A stretch of DNA of 64,000 bases from the NCBI RefSeq assembly GCF_000376825.1, contig NZ_AQXW01000003.1, forward strand, positions 372,001-436,000, written 5' to 3'. This document shows positions 17,202 to 25,264 of the stretch, in pieces (the first letter of the stretch is position 1; each line of letters starts with the position of its first letter). The notes under the pieces are model-generated. The model was not told the DNA's origin. It saw only the letters and a list, made by a program, of their open reading frames with translations, and made no database searches. Source of the DNA: Demetria terragena DSM 11295 (GTDB lineage Bacteria; Actinomycetota; Actinomycetes; Actinomycetales; Dermatophilaceae). The position numbers were made by a program, and so were the translations under genes.

Positions 17202-18113
17202 TCACCGGCGGCGTCGGTAACTTCGCGGCTGGTCCAAACCGAGTTGAGCAAAAGATCGCCGCATGGCGATCGCGTTGAGATATCCGCTACGACGCGCCAC
17301 CGCGTCCATGTCGAGGTCGGCACCCTCCAGTGACTGGATCAAAGAAATCGCGATGCGCGAACGTGCTTGGCGCAGTTCGAGACCCACGCTGGAATCGACG
17401 TCGTTGAATCGGCGTTGAAGGCGCCGCAACGGCACCTGAAGGCTGTCCGCCACCTTCTGGGGCGTAAGCCTCGGATCGTGGGCGTAAGCCACCATGTGCT
17501 GGCGCGCCCGGTCGACCAGAGAGCGGTCCAACGGTGGGAGGTGTGGAACGGCATTGGCCTCCAACAGGACCGAGGAGACCAGGTGGGTGACAACGTGCAG
17601 CGCATACCCGGCGGTGAACGGGTGCCAGGGGAGCGGCTGCTCCAACAGCGAATCGATGAATCGCCACATCGGTTCGGCCAGCGTGGATGGTGGGAGAACT
17701 AGAGCTTCTTGGGTTGGTCGGCGCACGCCCATCTGGCTGAGCCTGGACGCTGGAAACACGATGCCGGTGACACGGGTTTCCTTTTGGCAGGCCGTGACGA
17801 AACCGCAGGTGCTTTGCGTGACAAACAGTTGACCCGTGCCGACAGTGACGATGGGCCCCTGATCAGGATGGATAACGACTGGGCTCGATGCTCGTCCCAA
17901 CATGACGTGTGCTGGTGTCGCGGGCCGCGTTCGGGTAGCGCTGGGATGCAACCCCACGTGGAAGAGGTCGAAGTCGTCAAGAGAGATGCCGGTGATGGGG
18001 TGCGACTCCGACCCTCGGGACACCGGGAACCGCTTGCGGGGTCGGGCTGGCCGCTCGGACGGAAAGGCAGAAACCTGTGGCGTGCCGGACTCGGCGTTGT
18101 GCAACGAGTTCAT
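17202..18113 (-). CDS. AraC-family transcriptional regulator
   Basis: Predicted 303-aa regulator. The N-terminal half (about residues 40-190) resembles the AraC-binding-like sensor domain (DFDLFHVGLHPSA, TVGTGQLFVTQSTCGFVTAC). The C-terminal half (about 205-303) holds the two helix-turn-helix units: LTPQKVADSLQVPLRRLQRR and MDAVARRSGYLNAIAMRRSF. It is the last gene of an operon with the MauE-thioredoxin fusion (4-nt overlap) and an exported protein, so it may autoregulate that set. Its own ligand is unknown. Confidence 0.88.
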   Translation of the reverse strand: MNSLHNAESGTPQVSAFPSERPARPRKRFPVSRGSESHPITGISLDDFDLFHVGLHPSATRTRPATPAHVMLGRASSPVVIHPDQGPIVTVGTGQLFVTQSTCGFVTACQKETRVTGIVFPASRLSQMGVRRPTQEALVLPPSTLAEPMWRFIDSLLEQPLPWHPFTAGYALHVVTHLVSSVLLEANAVPHLPPLDRSLVDRARQHMVAYAHDPRLTPQKVADSLQVPLRRLQRRFNDVDSSVGLELRQARSRIAISLIQSLEGADLDMDAVARRSGYLNAIAMRRSFAQLGLDQPRSYRRRR

Positions 18114-19126
18114 CGATGACCGTCGACGTCGAGTGAGTGCGGGGCACGCTGGGCGTGAGTCAGCGCGTTCTTGACCAAGGTGGCTATGGCGTGCGTGCCT
18201 TCGGCGGGGCCATCGGAGACTTCCGGTTTTCCGTCCCGGCCGACATAGACCGCCGCGGGGAGAATGTCCAGACCAAGGTGGTCAGCCAGAGCCTCGCCCT
18301 CGTCCTGGTGCAAGTAGGCGCCCAGTTGAGGAAAGTGTCCAAGAGCCGCGCCGGGTGCATCTGCGATCACGACGCGAAGGTCAACACCGTGCGAGCGCAG
18401 ATCTTCTCGCCACGTCGGCACCTCGTGAGCGACTGCTAGACATGCTGAACAGGTAGTGCTCAAGAAAATCAGGACCGCGCGGTCCTCATGGACCAGGGTG
18501 CGTACGTCGTGTCGCGCACCAAAGAGATCGAGCAGATAGGCCTCGGGGAGTACGTCCGACGTTGGCTCAGACGGTGGCGCGGCGGCGATCGGCGTGCGGT
18601 GGCGCTGGCGTGCCATCACCTCGAGCACCACGATGGCGCCGGCCAGCAGCAAGCCCAATTGGAGGAGCCCCGCATCGGGGGAGGTCAGGTTGCTCGCACG
18701 CTGTATGACCGACCCGTTCTGAGACCCCGAGAGCCCGATCACGCTCAAGGCGAGCAGTCCGAACGCACGCGTGAGCGTTGCCGGACCCACAGGCTGATCG
18801 TCGAACCGGCCGAAGCAGGCACAGTGCGCGGGTTCCTCGAAGCGCAGCGCGCGACCCAGCACCACGATGAACACCAGGAACATGCCCACGGCAGCGATGG
18901 CTGCGATTCCCGACCATGGCGCGGGGGAGGCGAGCACGGTCAGCGCGACAGCAACCTCAGCGACAGCCCAGAGCCGGGCCGCCAAAGCGGTGCTGAGGGT
19001 GCGGTGCAGCCGTAGCGAGCGTAGTGCGGCGTGATGTGCTGCGGGGCTGGCGAGCTGCGCGACGCCGCTGAGGCCGAGCGCTGTCGCGGTGGCCACCTCA
19101 GCCAGAACCGCGACTCCGGAGTTCAT
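18110..19126 (-). CDS. MauE-type membrane protein fused to a thioredoxin-like (TlpA/redoxin) domain
   Basis: Predicted 338-aa protein. Residues 1-175 form a MauE/DoxX-like four-helix membrane part with two conserved cysteines in AHCACFGRFDD (C102, C104). Residues 190-338 form a thioredoxin-like domain with CxxC in STTCSACLAVAHEVPTW (C226, C229). MauE-type proteins pass electrons or oxidise thiols across the membrane, so the fusion should make or reshuffle disulfides in an exported partner. The upstream gene of the same operon encodes a secreted protein with four cysteines in its mature part, a good candidate partner. Direction of electron flow cannot be told. Confidence 0.8.
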   Translation of the reverse strand: MNSGVAVLAEVATATALGLSGVAQLASPAAHHAALRSLRLHRTLSTALAARLWAVAEVAVALTVLASPAPWSGIAAIAAVGMFLVFIVVLGRALRFEEPAHCACFGRFDDQPVGPATLTRAFGLLALSVIGLSGSQNGSVIQRASNLTSPDAGLLQLGLLLAGAIVVLEVMARQRHRTPIAAAPPSEPTSDVLPEAYLLDLFGARHDVRTLVHEDRAVLIFLSTTCSACLAVAHEVPTWREDLRSHGVDLRVVIADAPGAALGHFPQLGAYLHQDEGEALADHLGLDILPAAVYVGRDGKPEVSDGPAEGTHAIATLVKNALTHAQRAPHSLDVDGHR

Positions 19127-19186
19127 GGTCTTGGCCGGTCCGAGGTGGTGGTCACGTGACTTCTCCTGATGGTGCTGTGCTTCAAC

Positions 19187-20194
19187 CTATCCAGTAATGC
19201 GCTGACAACTTGCCACGGTGACGAGCCCCAACCGGACACCAGTGACGGTCATCCCCCGAGCATTGTTCGCGGGGGCCGTGTCATTCCCCAAGTAGGCCAG
19301 ATAGTACGTGCTGTTGACGCCGATATCGAGTGCGCCTTCACGTTGAATGGTGAGTGGTGTCGTGGGACTGATGGCTCGAGGCGTGGTGAATTGAGCGGCT
19401 TGGCCTCCAGATCCGAGAAGGCTCAAGCCGAGATTGCTCCCGCCGGCGGTCCAACTTCCAGTGCCCACGCTCAAGGCTGAGGTGGAGTAGAGCAGGAATT
19501 GAGTGCCGGCGGGGATGGTGCCTCCGGTGACCCGAATTTGAAAGGACGGACGGTTCGTCAGGCTCAGGCCGACGGTTTGGCACCAACCGAAGTCGATCTG
19601 TACATCCATCGCCAAGTCGGGCACCGGAGCGACGGTGCCCGCCTGCGGATCGAAGCAGACGAAGGCGCCAACGGCTGTTCCGACTCCCACGCCGCCTGCC
19701 GACATGATGGCGATGTCATCGGTCTGAATTGTGTCCGGAGTGACGATCCTGGTGGTGTAGGTGCCGATGCCATTGACGCTCAAGCCGGTCAGGCCGATCG
19801 TGAAGGATTCACCGCCGTTCAGGGCGCGTGAGGTCCGGAATGTAGCGGTGGTGCCGCCGATGCTGGCAACGCTGAGGGTGGCGCCGGGGAAGACGAAATT
19901 GCCCACATTGACGGCCGCGGTACCACCGGTACTGATCGTGATCTCGGTGCCAGCGGGAACTGTGCCCTCTGTGGCGGTGTAGGTGAAGCCCGGCTGGTTA
20001 GCGCTGAGCACGGCAACATTCACCAACGAGCAGTTGGTGGCCGTGACCGCCAGGTTGGCGGTGCTCGCCGCGTGCGCCGGGGCCGCGGTGGCCAGGGCGA
20101 TGACCGGGACGCTCCAAGCGGCACCTTGCACGATGGCGCGGCGCGCTACTGGGCGGCGCGATTCATCAGATGTGAAATGGTGCGTGACGGTCAT
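19187..20194 (-). CDS. Exported protein of unknown function with Tat-like signal and four cysteines
   Basis: Predicted 335-aa secreted protein. The N-terminus has RRAIV (residues 18-22) followed by the hydrophobic stretch WSVPVIALATAAPAHA, with probable cleavage near residue 42; this looks like a twin-arginine signal. The mature part is rich in Gly, Thr, Ser and Val with alternating polar/hydrophobic residues, as in beta-sandwich surface proteins, and has cysteines in TATNCSL, FVCFDP, GWCQTV and VASCQR. Four cysteines suit two disulfides, which the downstream MauE-thioredoxin fusion could form. GAGGGGA lies about 7 nt before the ATG. No known domain recognised. Confidence 0.75.
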   Translation of the reverse strand: MTVTHHFTSDESRRPVARRAIVQGAAWSVPVIALATAAPAHAASTANLAVTATNCSLVNVAVLSANQPGFTYTATEGTVPAGTEITISTGGTAAVNVGNFVFPGATLSVASIGGTTATFRTSRALNGGESFTIGLTGLSVNGIGTYTTRIVTPDTIQTDDIAIMSAGGVGVGTAVGAFVCFDPQAGTVAPVPDLAMDVQIDFGWCQTVGLSLTNRPSFQIRVTGGTIPAGTQFLLYSTSALSVGTGSWTAGGSNLGLSLLGSGGQAAQFTTPRAISPTTPLTIQREGALDIGVNSTYYLAYLGNDTAPANNARGMTVTGVRLGLVTVASCQRITG

Positions 20195-20485
20195 TTCGTG
20201 TTCCCCTCAATGCGTGGTGATCGCCCCAAGATCCGCCCAGACGAGCCGACATATGGAGAGAATCACATATTGACGGAGGGGCTACGGCAGAGTCGCTATG
20301 TCTGACGCAAGTTGTCGCAAATCGTGGCGAAGCGGGAAATAATAATGAAAGCACCGGCAGAAGCAACAATGCTTACGTTGCAGATTGACGTTTACGTAAC
20401 GCCTATGTGTTCACTATATTGCACAGCGTTCACATTCTTTAAACTATAGAAAAACTGCATTTGGTGTACGCGTTACCGTAGCGCG
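20195..20485. promoter_or_regulatory. AT-rich divergent promoter region
   Basis: This 291-bp gap is far richer in A+T than its surroundings, most clearly at 20335-20465 (AATAATAATGAAAG, TTTAAACTATAG). It drives the exported-protein operon leftward and the HPrK-like gene rightward. On the minus strand TTGCTT and TATTAT (20339-20344 on plus) are 16 nt apart and could be a -35/-10 pair. On the plus strand TATAGA at 20445-20450 is a candidate -10. A repeated CATAT pair lies near 20250-20270. Confidence 0.5.
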
Positions 20486-21631
20486 ATGATGAGGTTCACG
20501 GTAGGGGTTCTCGGGACCGCTGTTGAGGTCGTCCTCGATCGCGCATCGATCAGCGACGAGTTGGCTGAGGAGCTTTACCGCGGGTGGCAGCACTGCGTGA
20601 CCGACCGGCAGCCAGCGGAACAAGTGTTCGTCGCCATCGGCCACCGGGCCGTCGTGCCCGAGGAGTACACCTGGTTTGTCCGAGCGCTATCGCCCGACGG
20701 CGCGGCGGCTCAGTTGTCCGACGTGATCGTGGGGACCGCGCTGGCCACCTTGATTCCGCCAGATGCGGATGGTCCGGTCCGGCCGGTGAAGGTCGGAATC
20801 TATGCCGGCGGCACCGTGACATCTGGTGGCGAGGGTGTCCTGTACGGCGACCTGGCCAACCTGGGAGGGCACCGTCGAAGCCGGGTGATGGACGCACTGT
20901 GCGCACGTCATGAATACCTGTCCGACACCGCCCTCGCACTCGAGTTGTCCACCGGGATCATCGGCGGTGCCGCGAAGCCATTCACGCGATTCACTCACGG
21001 CCGACTGAGCTCACGTGTAGAGGTCCCTCTTGCCGAGGCGGGTTTCCGGCCCGGAACGTCGGCTCTGGGTCGACTGGTCGTGTTCCTGGACTGGCTGCCT
21101 GAGCCCGGGCCCGCATCGTGGGAGCCGCTTTCTCTACCCGAGGCGGCCGTACGGCTGGCCCCGGCGATGCCGATCTTCCCTGCGCTGCAGCATCCCCTCC
21201 AGGAGTTGGTGACCATGCTCGATCGCGTGAGCGCCTCGGTGCGTGTGCAGTTCCACGACGAGCGAGATCTTCCTGGCCTCATCGAGGACGTGCTGTCCAC
21301 GCAGATTGAGGCCCCGTTGGTCTTGCCCATCGATTGTGCTGTCGATGAGAGCACTCCGCCCCGGCGTGGGGCGATGAGAAGAGTTCCGTTGCGCGATGGC
21401 GTCAGTGATGGGACGACCATGGCGATGTTGCGGGTGGACCGTCAACCCTTGGCAGTCACGGGCATTGCACCGCACGTGTGGGACCTCAGTCGTTCCTGGA
21501 TCAGCGCCGAAGACCTCACGGCCGCTTTGGTCGAGCGGTTGGGCGTGCCGGATGGTGTCGACCCCGGTGAACTGGTCGACGATGCGGTCCGGCAACTTGT
21601 CGAACAGAACGTGATGGTCCGCCTGGACTGA
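20486..21631 (+). CDS. HPr-kinase-like protein with degenerate P-loop and C-terminal PqqD-like domain
   Basis: Predicted 381-aa protein without a firm family. Residues about 100-215 match the layout of HPrK-like kinases of peptide-modification clusters: VKVGIYAGGTVTSGGEGVL, then the place of the P-loop, then HEYLSDTALALELSTG and a KPF segment. The P-loop itself is lost: LANLGGHRRSRVMD stands where GxxGxGK[ST] is expected. Residues about 310-381 (GIAPHVWDLSRSWISAEDLT to the end) look like a PqqD domain, a peptide-binding fold. No peptide-modifying enzyme is nearby. It lies upstream of the WXG-type cassette, from which it is separated by 80 nt and a hairpin. Start: first ATG at 20486 (ATGATG). 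Confidence 0.6.
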   Translation: MMRFTVGVLGTAVEVVLDRASISDELAEELYRGWQHCVTDRQPAEQVFVAIGHRAVVPEEYTWFVRALSPDGAAAQLSDVIVGTALATLIPPDADGPVRPVKVGIYAGGTVTSGGEGVLYGDLANLGGHRRSRVMDALCARHEYLSDTALALELSTGIIGGAAKPFTRFTHGRLSSRVEVPLAEAGFRPGTSALGRLVVFLDWLPEPGPASWEPLSLPEAAVRLAPAMPIFPALQHPLQELVTMLDRVSASVRVQFHDERDLPGLIEDVLSTQIEAPLVLPIDCAVDESTPPRRGAMRRVPLRDGVSDGTTMAMLRVDRQPLAVTGIAPHVWDLSRSWISAEDLTAALVERLGVPDGVDPGELVDDAVRQLVEQNVMVRLD

Positions 21632-21660
21632 CCTCGGGCCCCTGTGGATAACTCCCGAGG
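21632..21660 (+). terminator. Small stem-loop after the HPrK-like gene
   Basis: CCTCGGG (21632-21638) pairs with CCCGAGG (21654-21660) across a 15-nt loop directly after the stop codon. No T-tract follows. It may weaken or end transcription ahead of the WXG-type cassette. Confidence 0.4.
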
Positions 21661-21711
21661 CGGAGTCAGGAATTTCTCTACCGTGGGCATTCCTGGTGAA
21701 AGGAGTGACCC

Positions 21712-22008
21712 ATGTCCTATTCGGTGAATCCGTCTGAATTGCAAGATATCTCAGGCCGAGCGGTCGGTGCCGTTGGTGACCTCGAGAGCGTGCCCACGGA
21801 CTTGGGGCGACTGCTACGCGCGGTGGGTGAGGCGTCGGGCAGCCCCGTGGTCGCGGCCGCAGCCTTGAGCGCAGCTCGCCGTTGGCAGCCTGCGGCCGAA
21901 GGCATGGTGCGCGAAGCACGAGGGCTCGCACGGGGGCTGGGTGCGGTAGGTGCCCAGTACGAGGCAACCGAAAGAGCGCAAGGTCAACGGTTCGGGACGT
22001 CCCCATGA
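21712..22008 (+). CDS. Small helical type VII secretion partner-like protein (YxxxE tail)
   Basis: Predicted 98-aa, mostly alpha-helical protein with the size and composition of WXG100/ESX partner proteins. A Trp at residue 58 lies in the central turn region (ARRWQPAAEG) and the C-terminus holds YEATE (83-87), which fits the YxxxD/E export signal of type VII substrates. A strong ribosome-binding site (AAAGGAGT) lies before the ATG. Its stop overlaps the start of the WXG-containing 420-aa gene by 4 nt. The two would form the expected heterodimer: one partner with WxG, the other with YxxxE. No core secretion genes are in the window. Confidence 0.65.
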   Translation: MSYSVNPSELQDISGRAVGAVGDLESVPTDLGRLLRAVGEASGSPVVAAAALSAARRWQPAAEGMVREARGLARGLGAVGAQYEATERAQGQRFGTSP

Positions 22009-23267
22009 AACTCGGCGAGATCGTTCCTGGCGGGGGAGTGGTCCTCCAGGATTTCGGGGGTGATCCGGCTGATATTCACCTGTCGGGTCAGGAACTCACC
22101 CAAGTAGGCCACCGGCTGCAGCGCCAGTCCCGGGCGAGCGCATTGCACGGCTCGCAGGCGGTTCAGAACTGGCTCGGAAGTGCCTCCGTCGCCTACGCGA
22201 CCTGCAACGGTCAGCACGTCAGAGGAACCGCCGCCGCGTCGACGAAGGCGCAGCGTGCCGGAACTGTCTCCCAGAGTTTCGCGACTCAACTCAGGCGAAT
22301 CCAGCGGGAGGGCGCGGCTGCGGTCCGCGAGCGTACTCGACTCACGCGCGAGTTGGATGCGGCGCTGCGTCAACGATCCGCGGAGGTGGTGGGACCGGGC
22401 CGCGATCTCGGAGCCGAGGAAGACATCCTAGACCTGCGCCGACGGATCACGGCGCAGACCCGCATCCTGGAACGGCTCGACGGCGAGCTCGGGCGAGTTC
22501 GCAAGAAATTCGGCGACGATCTGCTCGACCTCGTACCGGCGACGATGGTGGCCTGGTACTACACGGCCCAGACCGGCCATGAGACTTACAAGAACGTCAA
22601 GACGATACGCAAAGCACCCGCGACGGTTCGCAGAGTCGCGACCGCAGCGCGTGCGTTGCGGGCAGCATCCCGATCCCGCGATCCCGCCAAGATCGAGGCG
22701 GCTCGCAAAGAACTCGTGGCCGCCCGCCGGGCGCTCACCAGCTTGCCCGCAGGCGCCAAGCAACTCGACCAGGTGCACAAGGCCTCCAATTCAAAAATGG
22801 CCAGGAAGCTCCTCGAAAAGGAGCCCGTGAAGCGGCGCGCCGAAAGATCACGCGTGCTCAAGGTCGCCAACAACCCAGCCGTACGCCGAGTGCTCGGACC
22901 GGTCGGCGTGGTGACGACCGTCTACGGCGGGGGCAAGGATGCCGTCACTGGCGGTGGTAAGGACGGCGCTCAAGGCGTCGCCACGCGAACATCTGGAGTG
23001 CTGGTCGCGGGTGGCACGGGCCTGATGATGACGACCGCAGGCGCACCCCTGGGAGCGGTGCTCGTCGTGACGGGGCTCTCGATCAAGGCGTCCATGTGGC
23101 TCTGGGACCGCGCCCAAGGGGGGAGCGGTAGGCCCGTCCAGCGGAGCCCGGAACGGATCCGCCGGCTTCGTGCATTGCACAACTCCCGGAGCGGGACCAT
23201 CGCGATATCAAGCGAGTCCAAGCCCAGAAAAATCAACACTGAACACACGCGTAGGGGGAACCGATGA
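22005..23267 (+). CDS. Large WXG-domain protein with coiled coil and glycine-rich hydrophobic C-terminus (candidate type VII effector)
   Basis: Predicted 420-aa protein. Residues 1-110 are a WXG100-like helical hairpin with the WxG turn at 56-58 (QNWLGSASVAY). A charged coiled-coil region follows (about 100-165, RTRLTRELDAALRQRS). Residues about 165-295 are basic and helical. Residues about 296-370 are glycine-rich and hydrophobic (SGVLVAGGTGLMMTTAGAPL then VLVVTGLSIKASMWLW), like a membrane-inserting segment. The tail is basic. No known enzyme domain is seen, so if it is an effector it would act on membranes. ATG 22005 overlaps the small partner gene, and its end overlaps the next gene by 4 nt. 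Confidence 0.65.
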   Translation: MKLGEIVPGGGVVLQDFGGDPADIHLSGQELTQVGHRLQRQSRASALHGSQAVQNWLGSASVAYATCNGQHVRGTAAASTKAQRAGTVSQSFATQLRRIQREGAAAVRERTRLTRELDAALRQRSAEVVGPGRDLGAEEDILDLRRRITAQTRILERLDGELGRVRKKFGDDLLDLVPATMVAWYYTAQTGHETYKNVKTIRKAPATVRRVATAARALRAASRSRDPAKIEAARKELVAARRALTSLPAGAKQLDQVHKASNSKMARKLLEKEPVKRRAERSRVLKVANNPAVRRVLGPVGVVTTVYGGGKDAVTGGGKDGAQGVATRTSGVLVAGGTGLMMTTAGAPLGAVLVVTGLSIKASMWLWDRAQGGSGRPVQRSPERIRRLRALHNSRSGTIAISSESKPRKINTEHTRRGNR

Positions 23268-24034
23268 ATCAACCTGCACCTGAGCCCACCTTTCTCGGCA
23301 GATTCAGTGATGAGGAGTTAGTCCTTCTAGACGCTGAACATGGGCTGGTTAATTTGCCCCAATACAACGCCATGAATCGTCGGCAGCAAGACCGGGCCTT
23401 AGCAGGCGGGCTCCGGATGCTTCAGGCTCGGGAAGGTGGACTCGACATTGATGCAGGGACGGTCGATCTTCCTCAGCATCAGTGCGACCTATTTGATTTT
23501 CGGTCCGGAGCGAGTTGCGTACTCATGATGCAGATTCTGCGCCCCGAGCCGGGTGGCGAGGTGGGCCTGGTCCATGACCATTACGCCTTTGTCGATGATG
23601 ACTTCGTGCTTCTGGAAGACGTCGACGTCGAGGGGATGCACGACTACTGGGCTCTTCACCTGCACGAACTTGTAGGGGCACTGCAGGCCCGGATTCCGGA
23701 GCAGCTCGACGGGCAAGACGGCGCCGGTGAGCCTGTCACCGTGGACCTCAGTGCGGTGGCAGCTGGTCAGAGCACCGCGACCATCGATCTCGTCGGACGT
23801 GCGCTCATACAGATCGACGCCACGGTCTGGCGGGCGCCAGCGACTCCTGACCCAGTGCTGTGCTCGGTGGTGGTCGGCGACCGCGGGACCTACGCGACGG
23901 TGGCGATCGATGGCGCGCGAGGTCCGATCACCATGGTGCCCATCAGCCGAACTCGCCTGGGGCAGGAGGTCGTACGGCTGCTTGATCCTGACAGGCATGA
24001 CTCGGACAGCGTGACCCTGACGCCCGCACCCTGA
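23264..24034 (+). CDS. Acidic partner protein of the WXG cassette (EspG-like chaperone or immunity candidate)
   Basis: Predicted 256-aa acidic soluble protein of unknown family. The opening FSDEELVLLDAEHGLVNLP and the following alternation of strands and helices (VLMMQILRPEPGGEVGLVHD, FVLLEDVDVEGMHDYWALHL) recall the layout of EspG-type chaperones, but the likeness is weak. Its position, directly after the effector-like gene with a 4-nt ATGA overlap, also suits an immunity protein. The second half (about 150-256) is beta-rich. A 14-bp tandem duplication spans the stop codon (24026-24053). Confidence 0.55.
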   Translation: MNQPAPEPTFLGRFSDEELVLLDAEHGLVNLPQYNAMNRRQQDRALAGGLRMLQAREGGLDIDAGTVDLPQHQCDLFDFRSGASCVLMMQILRPEPGGEVGLVHDHYAFVDDDFVLLEDVDVEGMHDYWALHLHELVGALQARIPEQLDGQDGAGEPVTVDLSAVAAGQSTATIDLVGRALIQIDATVWRAPATPDPVLCSVVVGDRGTYATVAIDGARGPITMVPISRTRLGQEVVRLLDPDRHDSDSVTLTPAP

Positions 24035-24053
24035 CATCAGCACCCTGACATCA
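24026..24053. repeat. 14-bp tandem duplication at a stop codon
   Basis: GCACCCTGACATCA occurs twice in a row (24026-24039 and 24040-24053). The first copy contains the TGA of the cassette's last gene. It lies just before the dxr start. Confidence 0.85.
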
Positions 24054-24060
24054 TGATCCG

Positions 24061-25248
24061 GTGACTGTTACGCCTCGCACCATTGCCCTGCTCGGCTCGA
24101 CCGGGTCAATCGGGACCCAAGCTCTTCAGCTTGTCGCCGCTCACCCAGACCGGTTTCGGGTGACAGCGCTGGCTGCCGGTGGTCGCAATCTTGACCTCGT
24201 AGCCCAGCAAGCGCTCGAGACCAGAGCCGAACTCGTCGGTGTCGCCCGCGGTGAGGTGACCGAGCTCACCGAGCGGATCACGACTCTGGCTCGTGAGGCG
24301 GGGGGCGGGGCATACCGTCCGGAGATTGTCGTGGGCGAGGACGCGGCGCGCGCCGTGGCCGCGAGCGGCGCTGATGTCGTCCTGAACGGGATCACCGGGT
24401 CCATTGGCCTGCGTCCCACTATCGCGGCCTTGCAGGCAGGTTCCACCTTGGCACTGGCCAACAAGGAATCGCTGATCGTCGGAGGCCCGATCGTCAAGCA
24501 CCTGGCGCGGCCCGGCCAGGTCGTCCCCGTGGACTCCGAGCACAGCGCCATCGCGCAGTGCCTGCGCACCGGAAGCCGGGACGAGGTTCGCCGGCTCGTC
24601 CTCACGGCCAGCGGGGGACCGTTCCGCGGACGTAGTCTGGACGAGCTCACCGAGGTCACGCCGCAGCAGGCGCTCGCGCACCCCAACTTTGCGATGGGCA
24701 AGGTCATCACGACGAACTCTGCGACCTTGGTCAACAAGGGTCTCGAAGTGATTGAGGCACACCTCCTCTTCGATGTGTCCTACGACAACATCGAGGTCGT
24801 GGTCCACCCCCAGCAACTCATTCACTCCATGGTGGAGTTCGTCGACGGTGCCGTAGTCGCGCAACTCGGGTTGCCGACCATGCTGGTGCCGATCGCCTTG
24901 GGCATGGGGTGGCCAGATCGGGTGCCCGAGGCGGAGACGCCGATTGACTGGAGTCAGGCCGCCGACTGGAGGTTCGAACCGCTGGACGACCGTGCCTTTC
25001 CCGCGGTACGCCTGGCGCGTCAGGTCGGCGTAGCGGGGGCGACCTTCCCAGCGGTCTACAACGCGGCGAACGAAGAATGTGTCGAAGCCTTCCATGACGG
25101 TCGCCTCGGTTTCCCGGACATCATCAGGACCGTCGCACGCGTCGTCGAGCAGCACTCCGTCGAAGGCGGAGAGCTCACCGTCGAACAGGTCCTCCTCGCC
25201 GAGCAGTGGGCGCGCGATGAGGCCCAGCGCTTGCTCAGCCAGGCGTGA
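24061..25248 (+). CDS. dxr: 1-deoxy-D-xylulose-5-phosphate reductoisomerase
   Basis: Predicted 395-aa enzyme of the MEP isoprenoid pathway, converting DXP to 2-C-methyl-D-erythritol 4-phosphate with NADPH. The cofactor motif LLGSTGSIGTQALQLV is at the N-terminus. The metal-binding acidic residues lie in VPVDSEHSAIAQCL, the flexible loop region is LTASGGPFRG, and NAANEECVEAFHDGR is the C-terminal signature. GTG 24061 starts VTPRTIALLGSTG; the nearby ATG at 24053 is followed by an in-frame stop. The usual actinobacterial order dxr, site-2 protease, ispG is kept, with insertions. Confidence 0.96.
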   Translation: MTVTPRTIALLGSTGSIGTQALQLVAAHPDRFRVTALAAGGRNLDLVAQQALETRAELVGVARGEVTELTERITTLAREAGGGAYRPEIVVGEDAARAVAASGADVVLNGITGSIGLRPTIAALQAGSTLALANKESLIVGGPIVKHLARPGQVVPVDSEHSAIAQCLRTGSRDEVRRLVLTASGGPFRGRSLDELTEVTPQQALAHPNFAMGKVITTNSATLVNKGLEVIEAHLLFDVSYDNIEVVVHPQQLIHSMVEFVDGAVVAQLGLPTMLVPIALGMGWPDRVPEAETPIDWSQAADWRFEPLDDRAFPAVRLARQVGVAGATFPAVYNAANEECVEAFHDGRLGFPDIIRTVARVVEQHSVEGGELTVEQVLLAEQWARDEAQRLLSQA

Positions 25249-25264
25249 GATCCTCAGAGACGTG

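Noticed and set aside
20486-24034. A lasso-peptide or other RiPP cluster around the HPrK/PqqD-like protein
   Set aside because: No precursor peptide, asparagine-synthetase-like cyclase, transglutaminase-like protease or radical SAM enzyme is nearby. The ATP-grasp gene at 5-6.5 kb is too far and on a different operon.
17202-24034. Prophage or integrative element boundaries around the accessory region
   Set aside because: I found no integrase, recombinase, phage structural gene or tRNA-linked direct repeats.
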